Of a DNA stretch of 64,000 nt, positions 53,045 to 64,000 are shown piece after piece. The notes under the pieces were generated by a model, which was not told the origin of the DNA, did not search any database, and worked only from the letters and a program-made list of their open reading frames with translations. Numbering within the stretch: position 1 is the first letter of the stretch; every line of letters starts with the position of its first letter. Source of the DNA: Pseudoflavonifractor sp. Marseille-P3106 (GTDB lineage: Bacteria > Bacillota > Clostridia > Oscillospirales > Oscillospiraceae); NCBI GenBank assembly GCA_900169975.1, contig LT827122.1, positions 62,001-126,000 of the forward strand. Reading direction: 5' to 3'. A program made the translations under genes and the position numbers.

Positions 53045-53089
53045 AAAAACAGGGAGTATTCTCACACAACGAGAATACTCCCTGTTTTT
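53045..53089. terminator. Bidirectional terminator between galE and transglutaminase gene
   Basis: Nineteen-bp perfect stem: AAAAACAGGGAGTATTCTC and its complement, loop ACACAAC. A- and T-tracts on the two sides allow use from both strands. Confidence 0.92.
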
Positions 53090-53115
53090 ATAACCTGTGC
53101 AATTTTCTCCCCCAC

Positions 53116-54450
53116 TTACTCCAACTCGAAGGACAGCAGCTCCACACCGCGCTCCATGTCCGGGCTGTCCAGCCCCACTCCATCCACCGTCATCTCCCCC
53201 CGTTGGTTGTCGTAGGGGTCCTGGCGGACTTCCGGGGCGGGAGGCGTGAGGGGCGCCTGAAAGGCGGAGTTGGCCACCATGCGCCAGGGGTCCAGACTGC
53301 CGAAATAGTGCTTCCTGCGGCGGGTCTCTCCGTTCCGGCGGGAGGAGGAGCCGAAGGAGGGGTCGGCCCACAGCCAGCCGTGGGGGGCGATGTAGAACAT
53401 GGCCCAGTCGTGGGAACCCACATGGTCCGGCCGGACGGCCAGACCGCTCTGCCACCGGGCAGGGATGCCCGCAATGCGGCAGAGGGTGATGAAGAGCAGG
53501 GCCATTACCCCGCAGTCCCCCCGCAGCTCCTTTGCGCAGGTGTCGGCAATGACGTCCAGCTGAAGATAAGCGGGCTGATAGCGGTAGTCCACGTTTCCGG
53601 TGACGTAGTCGTAGATGGCGGCCGCCTTTTCCGCCGGGGAGGCGCAGCCCTCAATCAGTCGGGCGGCCAGCGCCCGCAGGTAGGGCCTGAAAGCCAGGTG
53701 GGGAAGCTGCTCGGCGGTGTCGAAGGTTGGCTGGACAGGGTCCCAGGGGAGGGTAAGGGGGTCGGTAAACACCGCCCGGTGGCAGTAACGGTAGGTGACG
53801 GTGAAGCTGTCCCGATCCCGGCTCTCCCAGAAAACTGTCCGCTGGGGGGCGTCCTCCGGGGCGAGGAGGTACCCCGGGGTGGCGTCCAGGATCTCGATGC
53901 CGCTCTGCTGGGGGCACCGGGCGGGCACGGGGAGCCAGGCCTGCACCGGCTTTCCGGCGGCGGGCATCCTGGTACGGATCGTGGCCTTCAGGGTGATGTG
54001 GGCGGTGAGGGCCCCCTCCCGCTCCATCCGCTCCAGCACAGCGTCCCGCTGGGCATTGTCCACCGGCTCCTGCTTCAGGCCCGGGGCCTCCCGGGGGTAG
54101 ATGCGCAGGGAATCCAGGAAATCCTTGTGATAGCGGCTTTCCCCTTTGATGTTCCGCCAGTCGATGCGCCCGGCATCCACCAGGGCGTCGAACTGCGCCC
54201 CGGTAAACTCCGGCCACTCCGCCCGGATCATGGCCAGCGCGGCGGCGCGGCTGTAAGGATAGTCCCTGGGCAGTCTCTCCAGCCGCACCCGCTCAGCCCG
54301 GAGGCGGGGAGCCAACTCCCCCAGCGCATCCCGGGCCAGCTCCCGGTCGATGAGCCGCAGAGCCCCCTCCAGGTCCCCCATGGCCTTCCGCCGGGCGATC
54401 TCCGGGGGCAGCGTGGTAAACAGATGGAGAAAATCGTCGTTTTTCGTCAT
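53116..54450 (-). CDS. Transglutaminase-like protein
   Basis: 444 residues with a transglutaminase core in the C-terminal half. The catalytic triad is visible: Cys313 in ELRGDCGVMALL, His347 in VGSHDWAMF and Asp363 in WLWADPSFG. The N-terminal ~150 residues are helical and charged, and the middle part (LKATIRTRMPAAGKPVQAWL) matches the beta-domain that precedes this core in bacterial cytoplasmic relatives. No signal peptide is seen. Such proteins are more often peptidases or amidases than cross-linkers. No partner lies nearby. Confidence 0.85.
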   Translation of the reverse strand: MTKNDDFLHLFTTLPPEIARRKAMGDLEGALRLIDRELARDALGELAPRLRAERVRLERLPRDYPYSRAAALAMIRAEWPEFTGAQFDALVDAGRIDWRNIKGESRYHKDFLDSLRIYPREAPGLKQEPVDNAQRDAVLERMEREGALTAHITLKATIRTRMPAAGKPVQAWLPVPARCPQQSGIEILDATPGYLLAPEDAPQRTVFWESRDRDSFTVTYRYCHRAVFTDPLTLPWDPVQPTFDTAEQLPHLAFRPYLRALAARLIEGCASPAEKAAAIYDYVTGNVDYRYQPAYLQLDVIADTCAKELRGDCGVMALLFITLCRIAGIPARWQSGLAVRPDHVGSHDWAMFYIAPHGWLWADPSFGSSSRRNGETRRRKHYFGSLDPWRMVANSAFQAPLTPPAPEVRQDPYDNQRGEMTVDGVGLDSPDMERGVELLSFELE

Positions 54451-54512
54451 GGTGTGTCGCTCCTCTCATTGTTGTTCAGCATACCACGCAAAAGCGGCGA
54501 AGGCAAGAAAAA

Positions 54513-54546
54513 GGGCCTCCGGAGGATCTGCTCCTCCGAAGGCTCT
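54513..54546 (-). terminator. Terminator of the flavodiiron gene
   Basis: On the minus strand GAGCCTTCGGAGGA pairs with TCCTCCGGAGGCCC, followed by TTTTTCTTG. Confidence 0.8.
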
Positions 54547-54563
54547 TCTCATCCATACGGTCT

Positions 54564-55778
54564 TTATCCCTGCACCGAAGCGGCCAGGGCGTCGGCCAGG
54601 GCCTCCAGCTCCCCGGCCCGGGCGGAGGGCAGGGTGGACTTGAGGGTGAGCCGGGAATCCAGAAGGCGGCAGTCGGCCAGCTCGCCTGTGACGAATTTCT
54701 CCATGAGCTCCCCGGATTTGGGGGCCCAGGTGCCGTTTTCCAGGATGGCAAAGGTCCGGTTCTGGACATTGAGGGCCTTCATATCCTCCAGGAAGTTCAG
54801 CATGGGAGGATAGATCCCCATGTTGTAGGTGACCGAGGCCAGCACCACGTGAGACAGGCGGAACACCTCGGAGATGAGGTAGGAAACATGGGTTTCGGAC
54901 ACATCGAAGAGGGAAACCTCCTTTATGCCCCGCTCGGTGAGCGCGGTGGCCAGAGCCTCGGCGGCCTGTTCGGTGCCGCCGTACATGGAGCCGTAGACGA
55001 TGACCACACCCTTCTCCTCGGGGGCATAGCGGCTCCAGAGGTCGTACTTGTCCACAAAATAACCCAATTCAGTACGCCATACCGGCCCGTGAAGGGGGCA
55101 GATGAACTTCACTTTATCTCCCAGCGCAGCCACCTTGTCCAGCAGGGCCTGCGTGGGCGCGCCGTACTTGCCCACGATGTTGGCATAGTAGCGCCGGGCC
55201 TCGTCCAGCCAGTCCCGCTCAAAGTGCAGCTCGTCGTTGAAGAGCCTGCCGTTGAGCGCGCCGAAGGTGCCGAAGGCGTCGGCCGAGAAAAGGACGCCGC
55301 TGGCCTCGTCAAAAGCCGCCATGGCCTCCGGCCAGTGAACCATGGGAGCGGAGTAGAAGGTGACGGTGTGGCGGCCAAAGGAACGGGAATCCCCCTCGCT
55401 CACAGTGATACGCTCCGTGTCCGGTCCGGCAAACTCGAACTGGTCCAGGAAGCGGAAGGCCACAGCGCCGGAAATGAGCTTGACGCCCGGCCAGCGGGCG
55501 ATCACCGCCTGAAGCCCCGCCCCGTGATCGGGCTCCAGATGGTCCAGCACCACATAGTTCAGCTCCCGTCCGGCCAGCAGGTGCTCCACATTCTCCACCA
55601 GCTGACGGCTGGCCGACCAGTCAGCCGCGTCAAACAGAACGGTCTCTTCGTCCAGCAGCAGGTAGGCGTTATAGCTCACGCCTCTGGGGACGGGATGGAT
55701 ATTTTCAAAGCGAGACAGGCGGCGGTCATTCCCGCCCACCCAATAGAGATCCTCGGTGATCTTTCGTACACAGTACAT
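54564..55778 (-). CDS. A-type flavodiiron protein (FprA-like)
   Basis: 404 residues. The metallo-beta-lactamase-like diiron domain carries HLEPDH (His80, Glu82, Asp84, His85) and later CPLHGPVWR; the C-terminal flavodoxin domain starts near VVIVYGSMYGGTEQAAEAL. It reduces O2 or NO to water or N2O and protects strict anaerobes. AAAGGAGG lies 11 bases before the ATG. Single gene, its terminator at 54.5 kb. Confidence 0.95.
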   Translation of the reverse strand: MYCVRKITEDLYWVGGNDRRLSRFENIHPVPRGVSYNAYLLLDEETVLFDAADWSASRQLVENVEHLLAGRELNYVVLDHLEPDHGAGLQAVIARWPGVKLISGAVAFRFLDQFEFAGPDTERITVSEGDSRSFGRHTVTFYSAPMVHWPEAMAAFDEASGVLFSADAFGTFGALNGRLFNDELHFERDWLDEARRYYANIVGKYGAPTQALLDKVAALGDKVKFICPLHGPVWRTELGYFVDKYDLWSRYAPEEKGVVIVYGSMYGGTEQAAEALATALTERGIKEVSLFDVSETHVSYLISEVFRLSHVVLASVTYNMGIYPPMLNFLEDMKALNVQNRTFAILENGTWAPKSGELMEKFVTGELADCRLLDSRLTLKSTLPSARAGELEALADALAASVQG

Positions 55779-55887
55779 CGAGCCGTTGCCTCCTTTATGT
55801 TTTTCGGTGGTATTGTATCACAAATAATGGGGAAAGAAAAGAGGGGAGGTCTGTGCGCAGCAAAAAATACGCCGCCTTCCCCTTCTC

Positions 55888-55930
55888 AAAAGACGCAGGC
55901 GGCCTTTTTCATCGGCCGCCTGCGTCTTTT
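55888..55930 (-). terminator. Terminator of the V-ATPase operon
   Basis: AAAGACGCAGGCGGCC and its complement form a 16-bp stem around TTTTTCATC, just after the last ATPase gene. Confidence 0.88.
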
Positions 55931-55947
55931 CCAATTTATTTTGTCGC

Positions 55948-56661
55948 TCAGATGGGCTCCGGAGGTGCAGTCTGGCCGCCGAAGGCCTCCACTGCCGCCT
56001 CGTCGGCCTCCTGGCGGGCCTCAATGGCCTCCTTCAGGAGCATATCCTTCACCTTCATCAGCCGGATGGTGGAGGCGCGCTCGTTCTCGTCGAGCTTCAT
56101 GGTGATATACTTGATGGTCTCCTGCATCTGGGGGATCTTCACATACTCCAGCGCGTTGACCCGGCGGCGGGTCTTTTCGATCTCCTGGGCCAGGAGCTGG
56201 GAGGTCTTTTCCACCTCAGCCAGCCGCAGCATATCCCGAAAGACCTGGGAGAGGGCCCGCACAGCGTCGTCCAGCTCGCCGGAGGTGGCTGCAAAGCCGT
56301 AGGGATAGACCTGCCCGGCCTCGCCGCTCCTGGTTTTGAAGTGGTACACCGGCACATCCACCGACATGATGTTCTGGAAGCCCATGTCCAGGGAGACCGA
56401 CTCCTTGGGATACATAAGGGCCTGCTCCAGCATCTCGGGGGACATCACCGCCGAGGCGGCGGCGAAGGCGGCAGAAGCCTGAGACAGCCCCTCCTCCACC
56501 TTTTTCCGCAGCGCCCGGTTCTCCCGCACCACGTCCATGAACTGCTTCATCAGCTCGTCGCGCTTATCCTTGAGCAGCTTGTGGCCCCGGGTGGCGGTGC
56601 GCAGCCGGCCCTTGAGCCGGGTGAGCTCCATGCGGGTCGGGTTCACATTGATCGCGGGCAT
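55948..56661 (-). CDS. ntpD: V-type ATPase subunit D
   Basis: 237 residues. Begins [20 protein letters not shown], the family signature, and is a long antiparallel coiled coil (about 1-80 and 155-220). It forms the central rotor shaft that joins the A3B3 head to the membrane ring. It is three bases from subunit B and is the last gene of the operon. Length slightly exceeds the usual ~210, mainly by a C-terminal tail ([19 protein letters not shown]). Confidence 0.95.
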   Translation of the reverse strand: MPAINVNPTRMELTRLKGRLRTATRGHKLLKDKRDELMKQFMDVVRENRALRKKVEEGLSQASAAFAAASAVMSPEMLEQALMYPKESVSLDMGFQNIMSVDVPVYHFKTRSGEAGQVYPYGFAATSGELDDAVRALSQVFRDMLRLAEVEKTSQLLAQEIEKTRRRVNALEYVKIPQMQETIKYITMKLDENERASTIRLMKVKDMLLKEAIEARQEADEAAVEAFGGQTAPPEPI

Positions 56662-56664
56662 GGC

Positions 56665-58043
56665 TTACCCCTCCTTTTTCGGGAGGTACTGCTCGATGAA
56701 CTCGGGCTTGATCCGCTTGAGCTCCGCCCTGGGCAGAATGGACAGCAGCTCCCAGCCCAGATCCATGGTCTCCAGGATGGAGCGGTTCTCGTCCGGGCCC
56801 TGGGAGACGTAGCGCTTTTCAAACTCGTCGGCGAATTTGGCGTACAGCAGATCGGTGGGAGAGAGGGCGGCCTCGCCCAGAATGGACATGAGCTCCTTGT
56901 TCTCCTTGCCGGTGGAATAGGCGGCAAAGAGCTGGTTCATCACGCCCGAGTGGTCGGCGCGGGTCTTGCCCTCGCCGATGCCCTTGTCCTTCAGCCGGCT
57001 CAGGGAGGGGAGCACGTCGATGGGCGGGTTGACGCCCTTGCGGAAGAGCTCCCGGCTCAGAATGATCTGCCCTTCGGTGATATAGCCGGTGAGGTCGGGG
57101 ATGGGGTGGGTCTTGTCGTCCTCAGGCATGGTGAGGATGGGGATCATGGTGATGGAGCCCGGCTTGCCCAGCTGACGGCCGGCCCGCTCGTACATGGTGG
57201 CCAGGTCGGTGTAAAGGTAGCCGGGATAGCCCCGGCGTCCGGGGACTTCCTTCTTGGCCGCCGAGACCTCACGCAGCGCCTCGGCGTAGTTGGTGATGTC
57301 GGTGAGGATGACCAGCACGTGCATGTTCTTCTCAAAGGCCAGGTACTCCGCCGCCGTCAGGGCCATACGGGGGGTGGAGATGCGCTCCACGGCGGGGTCG
57401 TTGGCGAGGTTGGTGAACAGCACCGTCCGGTCGATGGCGCCGGTGCGCTTGAACTCCTCCACGAAGTAGTTGGACTCCTCAAAGGTGATGCCGATGGCGG
57501 CAAAAACCACGGCGAAGTTGGCGGTGTCCTCCCCCAGCACCTTGGCCTGGCGGGCGATCTGGGCGGCCAGGGCGGCGTGGGGCAGGCCGGAGCCCGAGAA
57601 AATGGGCAGCTTCTGGCCGCGGACCAGCGTGTTCAGTCCGTCGATGGCGGAGATACCGGTCTGGATGAACTCGTTGGGATAGTCCCGGGCGGCGGGGTTC
57701 ATGGGCAGGCCGTTGATGTCCCGGTACTCGTCGGGAAGGATATCGGGGCCGCCGTCGATGGGGCGGCCCATGCCGTTGAACACCCGGCCCAGCATCTCGG
57801 AGGACACGCCCAGCTGGAGGGGATGGCCCAGAAAGCGGACCTTGGACTCGGCCAGGTTGATGCCGGCGGAGGGCTCGAAGAGCTGGACCACGGCGTTGTC
57901 GCCGTTGACCTCCAGCACCTTGCAGCGGCGCAGGTCGCCGTTTGGGAGCTGGATCTCGCCCAGCTCGTCGTAGGTGACGCCCTGGACCTTCTTCACCATC
58001 ATCAGGGGGCCGTTGACCTCCTGAATGGTCTTATACTCTCGAA

Positions 58044-58047
<4 letters not shown>
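56665..58047 (-). CDS. ntpB: V-type ATPase subunit B
   Basis: 460 residues, normal for the non-catalytic nucleotide subunit of A/V-type ATPases. It lacks a working P-loop ([15 protein letters not shown] at that place) and has [36 protein letters not shown]-like [15 protein letters not shown], and [14 protein letters not shown]. The start overlaps the end of subunit A by four bases. It forms the hexameric head with A. Confidence 0.96.
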
Positions 58048-59821
<1,774 letters not shown>

Positions 59822-59825
<4 letters not shown>

Positions 59826-60074
59826 CCTTCTTCCTTCAGGTAGATTCGCATTCCTGGAACGGCTCCCAGCCGTCCCGGCGGACATTTACAGATGCAGCAC
59901 CGTCTGATCCGGGCCCGGAGCCCCCTGGGCGCATAGTCCTCGGACGCCCGGAAGGCCTCTTCCGCTTTCTCAGCCTGCCGAAGCGCCCGTTTTCTCCCCG
60001 GCGAGACAGGGCTGCGTCTCGTGTACGATCAGCTCGGTGTTCATCCCGGCACGGGGAAGCAGATCGAAAAACAT
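59822..60074 (-). other. Gap in V-ATPase operon with two out-of-frame short frames
   Basis: This 281-base gap is the only large one in an operon that is otherwise overlapping or tightly packed. ATG 60074 opens a 34-residue frame (MFFDLLPRAGMNTELIVHET then QPCLAGEKTGASAG, stop near 59970). A second frame, shifted by one base, continues as RALRQAEKAEEAFRASEDYA, then [19 protein letters not shown], and stops at 59822 inside the subunit A start. Together they look like one ~75-residue protein with a frameshift near GAGAAAACGG. Real, broken or spurious cannot be decided here. Confidence 0.35.
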
Positions 60075-60106
60075 TCCTGCGCCCCTTTCCCGGTCTGAGA
60101 CGGTTC

Positions 60107-60421
60107 TTACAAAATATCCGCGCCCACGGCCCGCTCCACAGCGGTCTTGACCTTGGCCATGCCGATGCCAAGGCTCCCCTCCTTGCCGGGGATGAGGATC
60201 ACCGCTGGGGTGAGGTCGTCCTGATAGCGGGCGATCTCGGGGCCCATGTACTGGGCAAAGCCCTCGGTGAGATAGACGATGGCGTAGTTCTCCCGGGCCA
60301 GCCGGTGAAGGGCCGCCTTGGCCTCCTCGGTGTTCTCCACGGGGAACACATCCAGCCCCAGCGCCCGGAACCCCAGGACGCTGTCCCGGTCGCCCACGGC
60401 GGCAATGCGGTACTCAGACAT
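60107..60421 (-). CDS. ntpG: V-type ATPase subunit F
   Basis: 104 residues from ATG 60421, overlapping subunit C by eight bases; the longer frame to 60451 runs inside that gene. MSEYRIAAVGDRDSVLGFRA and AIVYLTEGFAQYM, then VILIPGKEGSLGIGMAKVK are typical of the small Rossmann-like F subunit (NtpG in Enterococcus hirae). It binds subunit D in the rotor. Confidence 0.94.
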   Translation of the reverse strand: MSEYRIAAVGDRDSVLGFRALGLDVFPVENTEEAKAALHRLARENYAIVYLTEGFAQYMGPEIARYQDDLTPAVILIPGKEGSLGIGMAKVKTAVERAVGADIL

Positions 60422-61403
60422 AGCTCTCACGCATCCTTTCCCGGATGGCATCGCCGCTCAGTCCGGCCTTCCGGCCCGCCAAGATGGTGCGGATGGTAGT
60501 GGCCTCCGCCTCCCGGGCACACAGGTAGGCCACCACAGGGGCCTCTCCGAAGGCCACCCGCTTGGCCTGGCTCAGGTAGCCGTTCAGGGCGTCGTCACAA
60601 CACTTTTCAAAGCCGGTGAGGTTCCCGGCCCCCGGGGCGGTCAGACCTGCGCCCAGCTCGGCAGCCTTCTCCAGAGGGGTCCCCGCGAACCGGCGGCTCA
60701 GCTCTCCGCCCCTGGAGACGGCGATGGCCCGGGGCTCCACGTTTCCGCCGGGGAGCAGGCTGCCGGCCAGCACCTCGCCCCCCGCGCCCATCCGCTGGCA
60801 GCGGACGGCGGTGCGGAGGTTGGCGGCGTCCACTGCCAGACGGACATAGCCCTGCAAAAAGGCGCTCCCGCTGGCCTTGGCCGCGGCGGTCATCTCCTCG
60901 TAGCAGGCCCGGTCCAGGATCAGATCGGCGGCCTGGGGATCACCCGAGGCGTTCAGGGTCTCCCGGGCCTCCTCCGCCGCACGGCGAAGAGCCTCCGGAT
61001 AGTCCCCCAGCGCCCCCCGGCGATAGGCATCGGCCAGCGCCCCGGGGTCATAGCGCCCCCCGGCCATCAGCAGCCGGGCGGCCTCTTCTCCCAGGGCCTC
61101 GGCCTTGACCAGGACCTTGAGATTGTGGTAATCGTATTTGATTTGAAACACCTCCACCAGCGCCGGCTGGGGCACGGCCGAGCGCAGATCGGCAAAGAGG
61201 TCGGCTCTCGCCCTGGTCAGCACGCGGTTGAGGGCAGGGACCGAGAGGTCCTCCGGCTCTGCGTAGCCGCACTCGGCGAGGATCTTGAGGGCCTCCTCGT
61301 CGGTGCGGGCGTCGATCATCCGCTCCCGGCGCTCCCGGCCGAACAGTCTGTTCTCCATGGCCCGGACGCGGGTGGAGATGGAGAGATAATCAGTATCTTT
61401 CAC
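60414..61403 (-). CDS. ntpC: V-type ATPase subunit C
   Basis: 329 residues, all helical, with the family pattern DYLSISTRVRAMENRLF at the start, repeated helical blocks and the C-terminal VVAYLCAREAEATTIRTILAG-like stretch. It is the funnel that docks the rotor shaft on the K ring. Stop overlaps the F start. The ATG lies 27 bases from the end of subunit E. Confidence 0.94.
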   Translation of the reverse strand: MKDTDYLSISTRVRAMENRLFGRERRERMIDARTDEEALKILAECGYAEPEDLSVPALNRVLTRARADLFADLRSAVPQPALVEVFQIKYDYHNLKVLVKAEALGEEAARLLMAGGRYDPGALADAYRRGALGDYPEALRRAAEEARETLNASGDPQAADLILDRACYEEMTAAAKASGSAFLQGYVRLAVDAANLRTAVRCQRMGAGGEVLAGSLLPGGNVEPRAIAVSRGGELSRRFAGTPLEKAAELGAGLTAPGAGNLTGFEKCCDDALNGYLSQAKRVAFGEAPVVAYLCAREAEATTIRTILAGRKAGLSGDAIRERMRESYV

Positions 61404-61430
61404 GGCTTCCTCCTTTCCCCGGAGGGAGAA

Positions 61431-62123
61431 TCATTCCCGGACAAACAGCACGTCGGCCACCTGGCGCTCCAGCTCTGGACGGGCCAGACGGACCAGGGTC
61501 TCAAAGGCGCAGTTCATCTCCACGCCGTCGGCTGCCAGGATGAAGCCCCCCCGAATGGGCCGGGTCTCCTCGGCCAGGGTGAGCATGCCGGTGCCGGCCA
61601 GCAGGGCGGAACCGGCGGTGACCACCTTGTCCAGAATGGCGCCGGCGGTGGAACTGGTGAGCTCCTCAGGCAGCTTGGGGGCCACCCGGCGGGCCAGGAT
61701 CTCGTTGGCCCGGGTGACCACCTGCTTGCCCACGCGGGAGCGGTCCCGCTTGGAAAAGGCGACGCTCTCCCGCCCGGTGACCGACGCCTTGGCCGCCATG
61801 GCGGCCAGCAGCTCCACATACTCTTCCTCGGGCAGCCCCAGAAGCTGTTCCAGGGCCCGGTCGAAGGCCTTCCCCAGCATCTCCTGCTTGGCCCCCAGCA
61901 GCTTCTTGCGGCCCTCCAGCCGGGCTACGCTGGCCAGGCGCTCCTGCCGCTCGGCGGCATTCTTCTTGCCCCGGGCCAGGATGTCGTCAGTCTCCCGCCG
62001 GGCCTTTTCCGCCCACTCGGCGGCAATGGCATCGGCCTTGGCCTGGGCGTCCGCCAAGATGCGGCCGGCCTCCGCCTTGGCGTCGGCATCAATTCGTTCC
62101 GTGATCTTATCCAATCCGTTCAT
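61431..62123 (-). CDS. ntpE: V-type ATPase subunit E
   Basis: 230 residues. The N-terminal ~110 residues are a continuous charged helix (AKAEAGRILADAQAKADAIA) and the C-terminal domain is globular (IRGGFILAADGVEMNCAFET). It forms the peripheral stalk with the H/I-type helix. No separate gene for the H (G) stalk partner is visible between K and D; it may lie upstream of the window. Confidence 0.93.
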   Translation of the reverse strand: MNGLDKITERIDADAKAEAGRILADAQAKADAIAAEWAEKARRETDDILARGKKNAAERQERLASVARLEGRKKLLGAKQEMLGKAFDRALEQLLGLPEEEYVELLAAMAAKASVTGRESVAFSKRDRSRVGKQVVTRANEILARRVAPKLPEELTSSTAGAILDKVVTAGSALLAGTGMLTLAEETRPIRGGFILAADGVEMNCAFETLVRLARPELERQVADVLFVRE

Positions 62124-62153
62124 ACGGTTTCCGCCTTTCCAGTGTGATCCTCA

Positions 62154-64000
<1,847 letters not shown>

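Noticed and set aside
53203-54813. 536-codon plus-strand frame opposite the transglutaminase-like gene
   Set aside because: Shadow frame; the minus strand shows a full catalytic triad and a proper gene start.

Overview
The window is 64 kb of chromosome from a high-GC anaerobic Gram-positive bacterium, most likely a gut Clostridium of the Oscillospiraceae (Flavonifractor/Lawsonibacter-like). This is an inference. It rests on AGGAGG ribosome sites, lipoprotein solute-binding proteins, Firmicutes-type (class II) GalT, a PdaB-like sporulation deacetylase, SLH-anchored surface protein, flavodiiron protein and a V-type ATPase operon. No rRNA, tRNA or CRISPR array was seen.

Layout. (1) 1-12.4 kb: sugar sensing and galactose use. 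A YesN/YesM-like two-component system is followed by two sugar-binding-like proteins, a third lipoprotein binding protein, an MglA ATPase, an MglC permease, and galK-galT-galM; galE lies apart at 52 kb. (2) 12.4-14.3 kb: a pair of short ChrA-type transporters divergent from an Lrp/AsnC regulator. (3) 14.5-22.5 kb: a Dpp/Opp peptide importer operon ending in a YwrD-like gamma-glutamyltransferase; its second ATPase carries a large coiled-coil insertion. (4) 22.5-40.0 kb: a polysaccharide deacetylase gene cut in two by a ~16.7 kb lower-GC insertion with imperfect terminal inverted repeats. The insertion carries a 2417-residue SLH surface protein, a YibE/F membrane protein, a serine recombinase and many broken mobile-element genes. 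(5) 40-41.5 kb: a MATE exporter and a relaxase remnant. (6) 42-51 kb: a second peptide importer with a beta-lactamase-fold hydrolase, an N-acyl-D-amino-acid deacylase and a family III PLP racemase, which together look like a D-amino-acid or peptidoglycan-peptide scavenging operon. (7) 51-56 kb: ferredoxin-like protein, galE, transglutaminase-like protein and flavodiiron protein. (8) 56-64 kb, minus strand: V-type ATPase I-K-E-C-F-A-B-D, whose K subunit keeps the Na+ ligands known from Enterococcus hirae.

The most unusual part is the insertion in region 4. Joining base 22755 to base 39486 restores an uninterrupted deacetylase frame of 251 residues, so both boundaries can be placed almost to the base. 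No single gene inside is an obvious intact transposase for it: the IS110, IS4, tyrosine integrase, primase-like and AAA ATPase genes are all truncated or frameshifted, and the only intact recombinase is internal.
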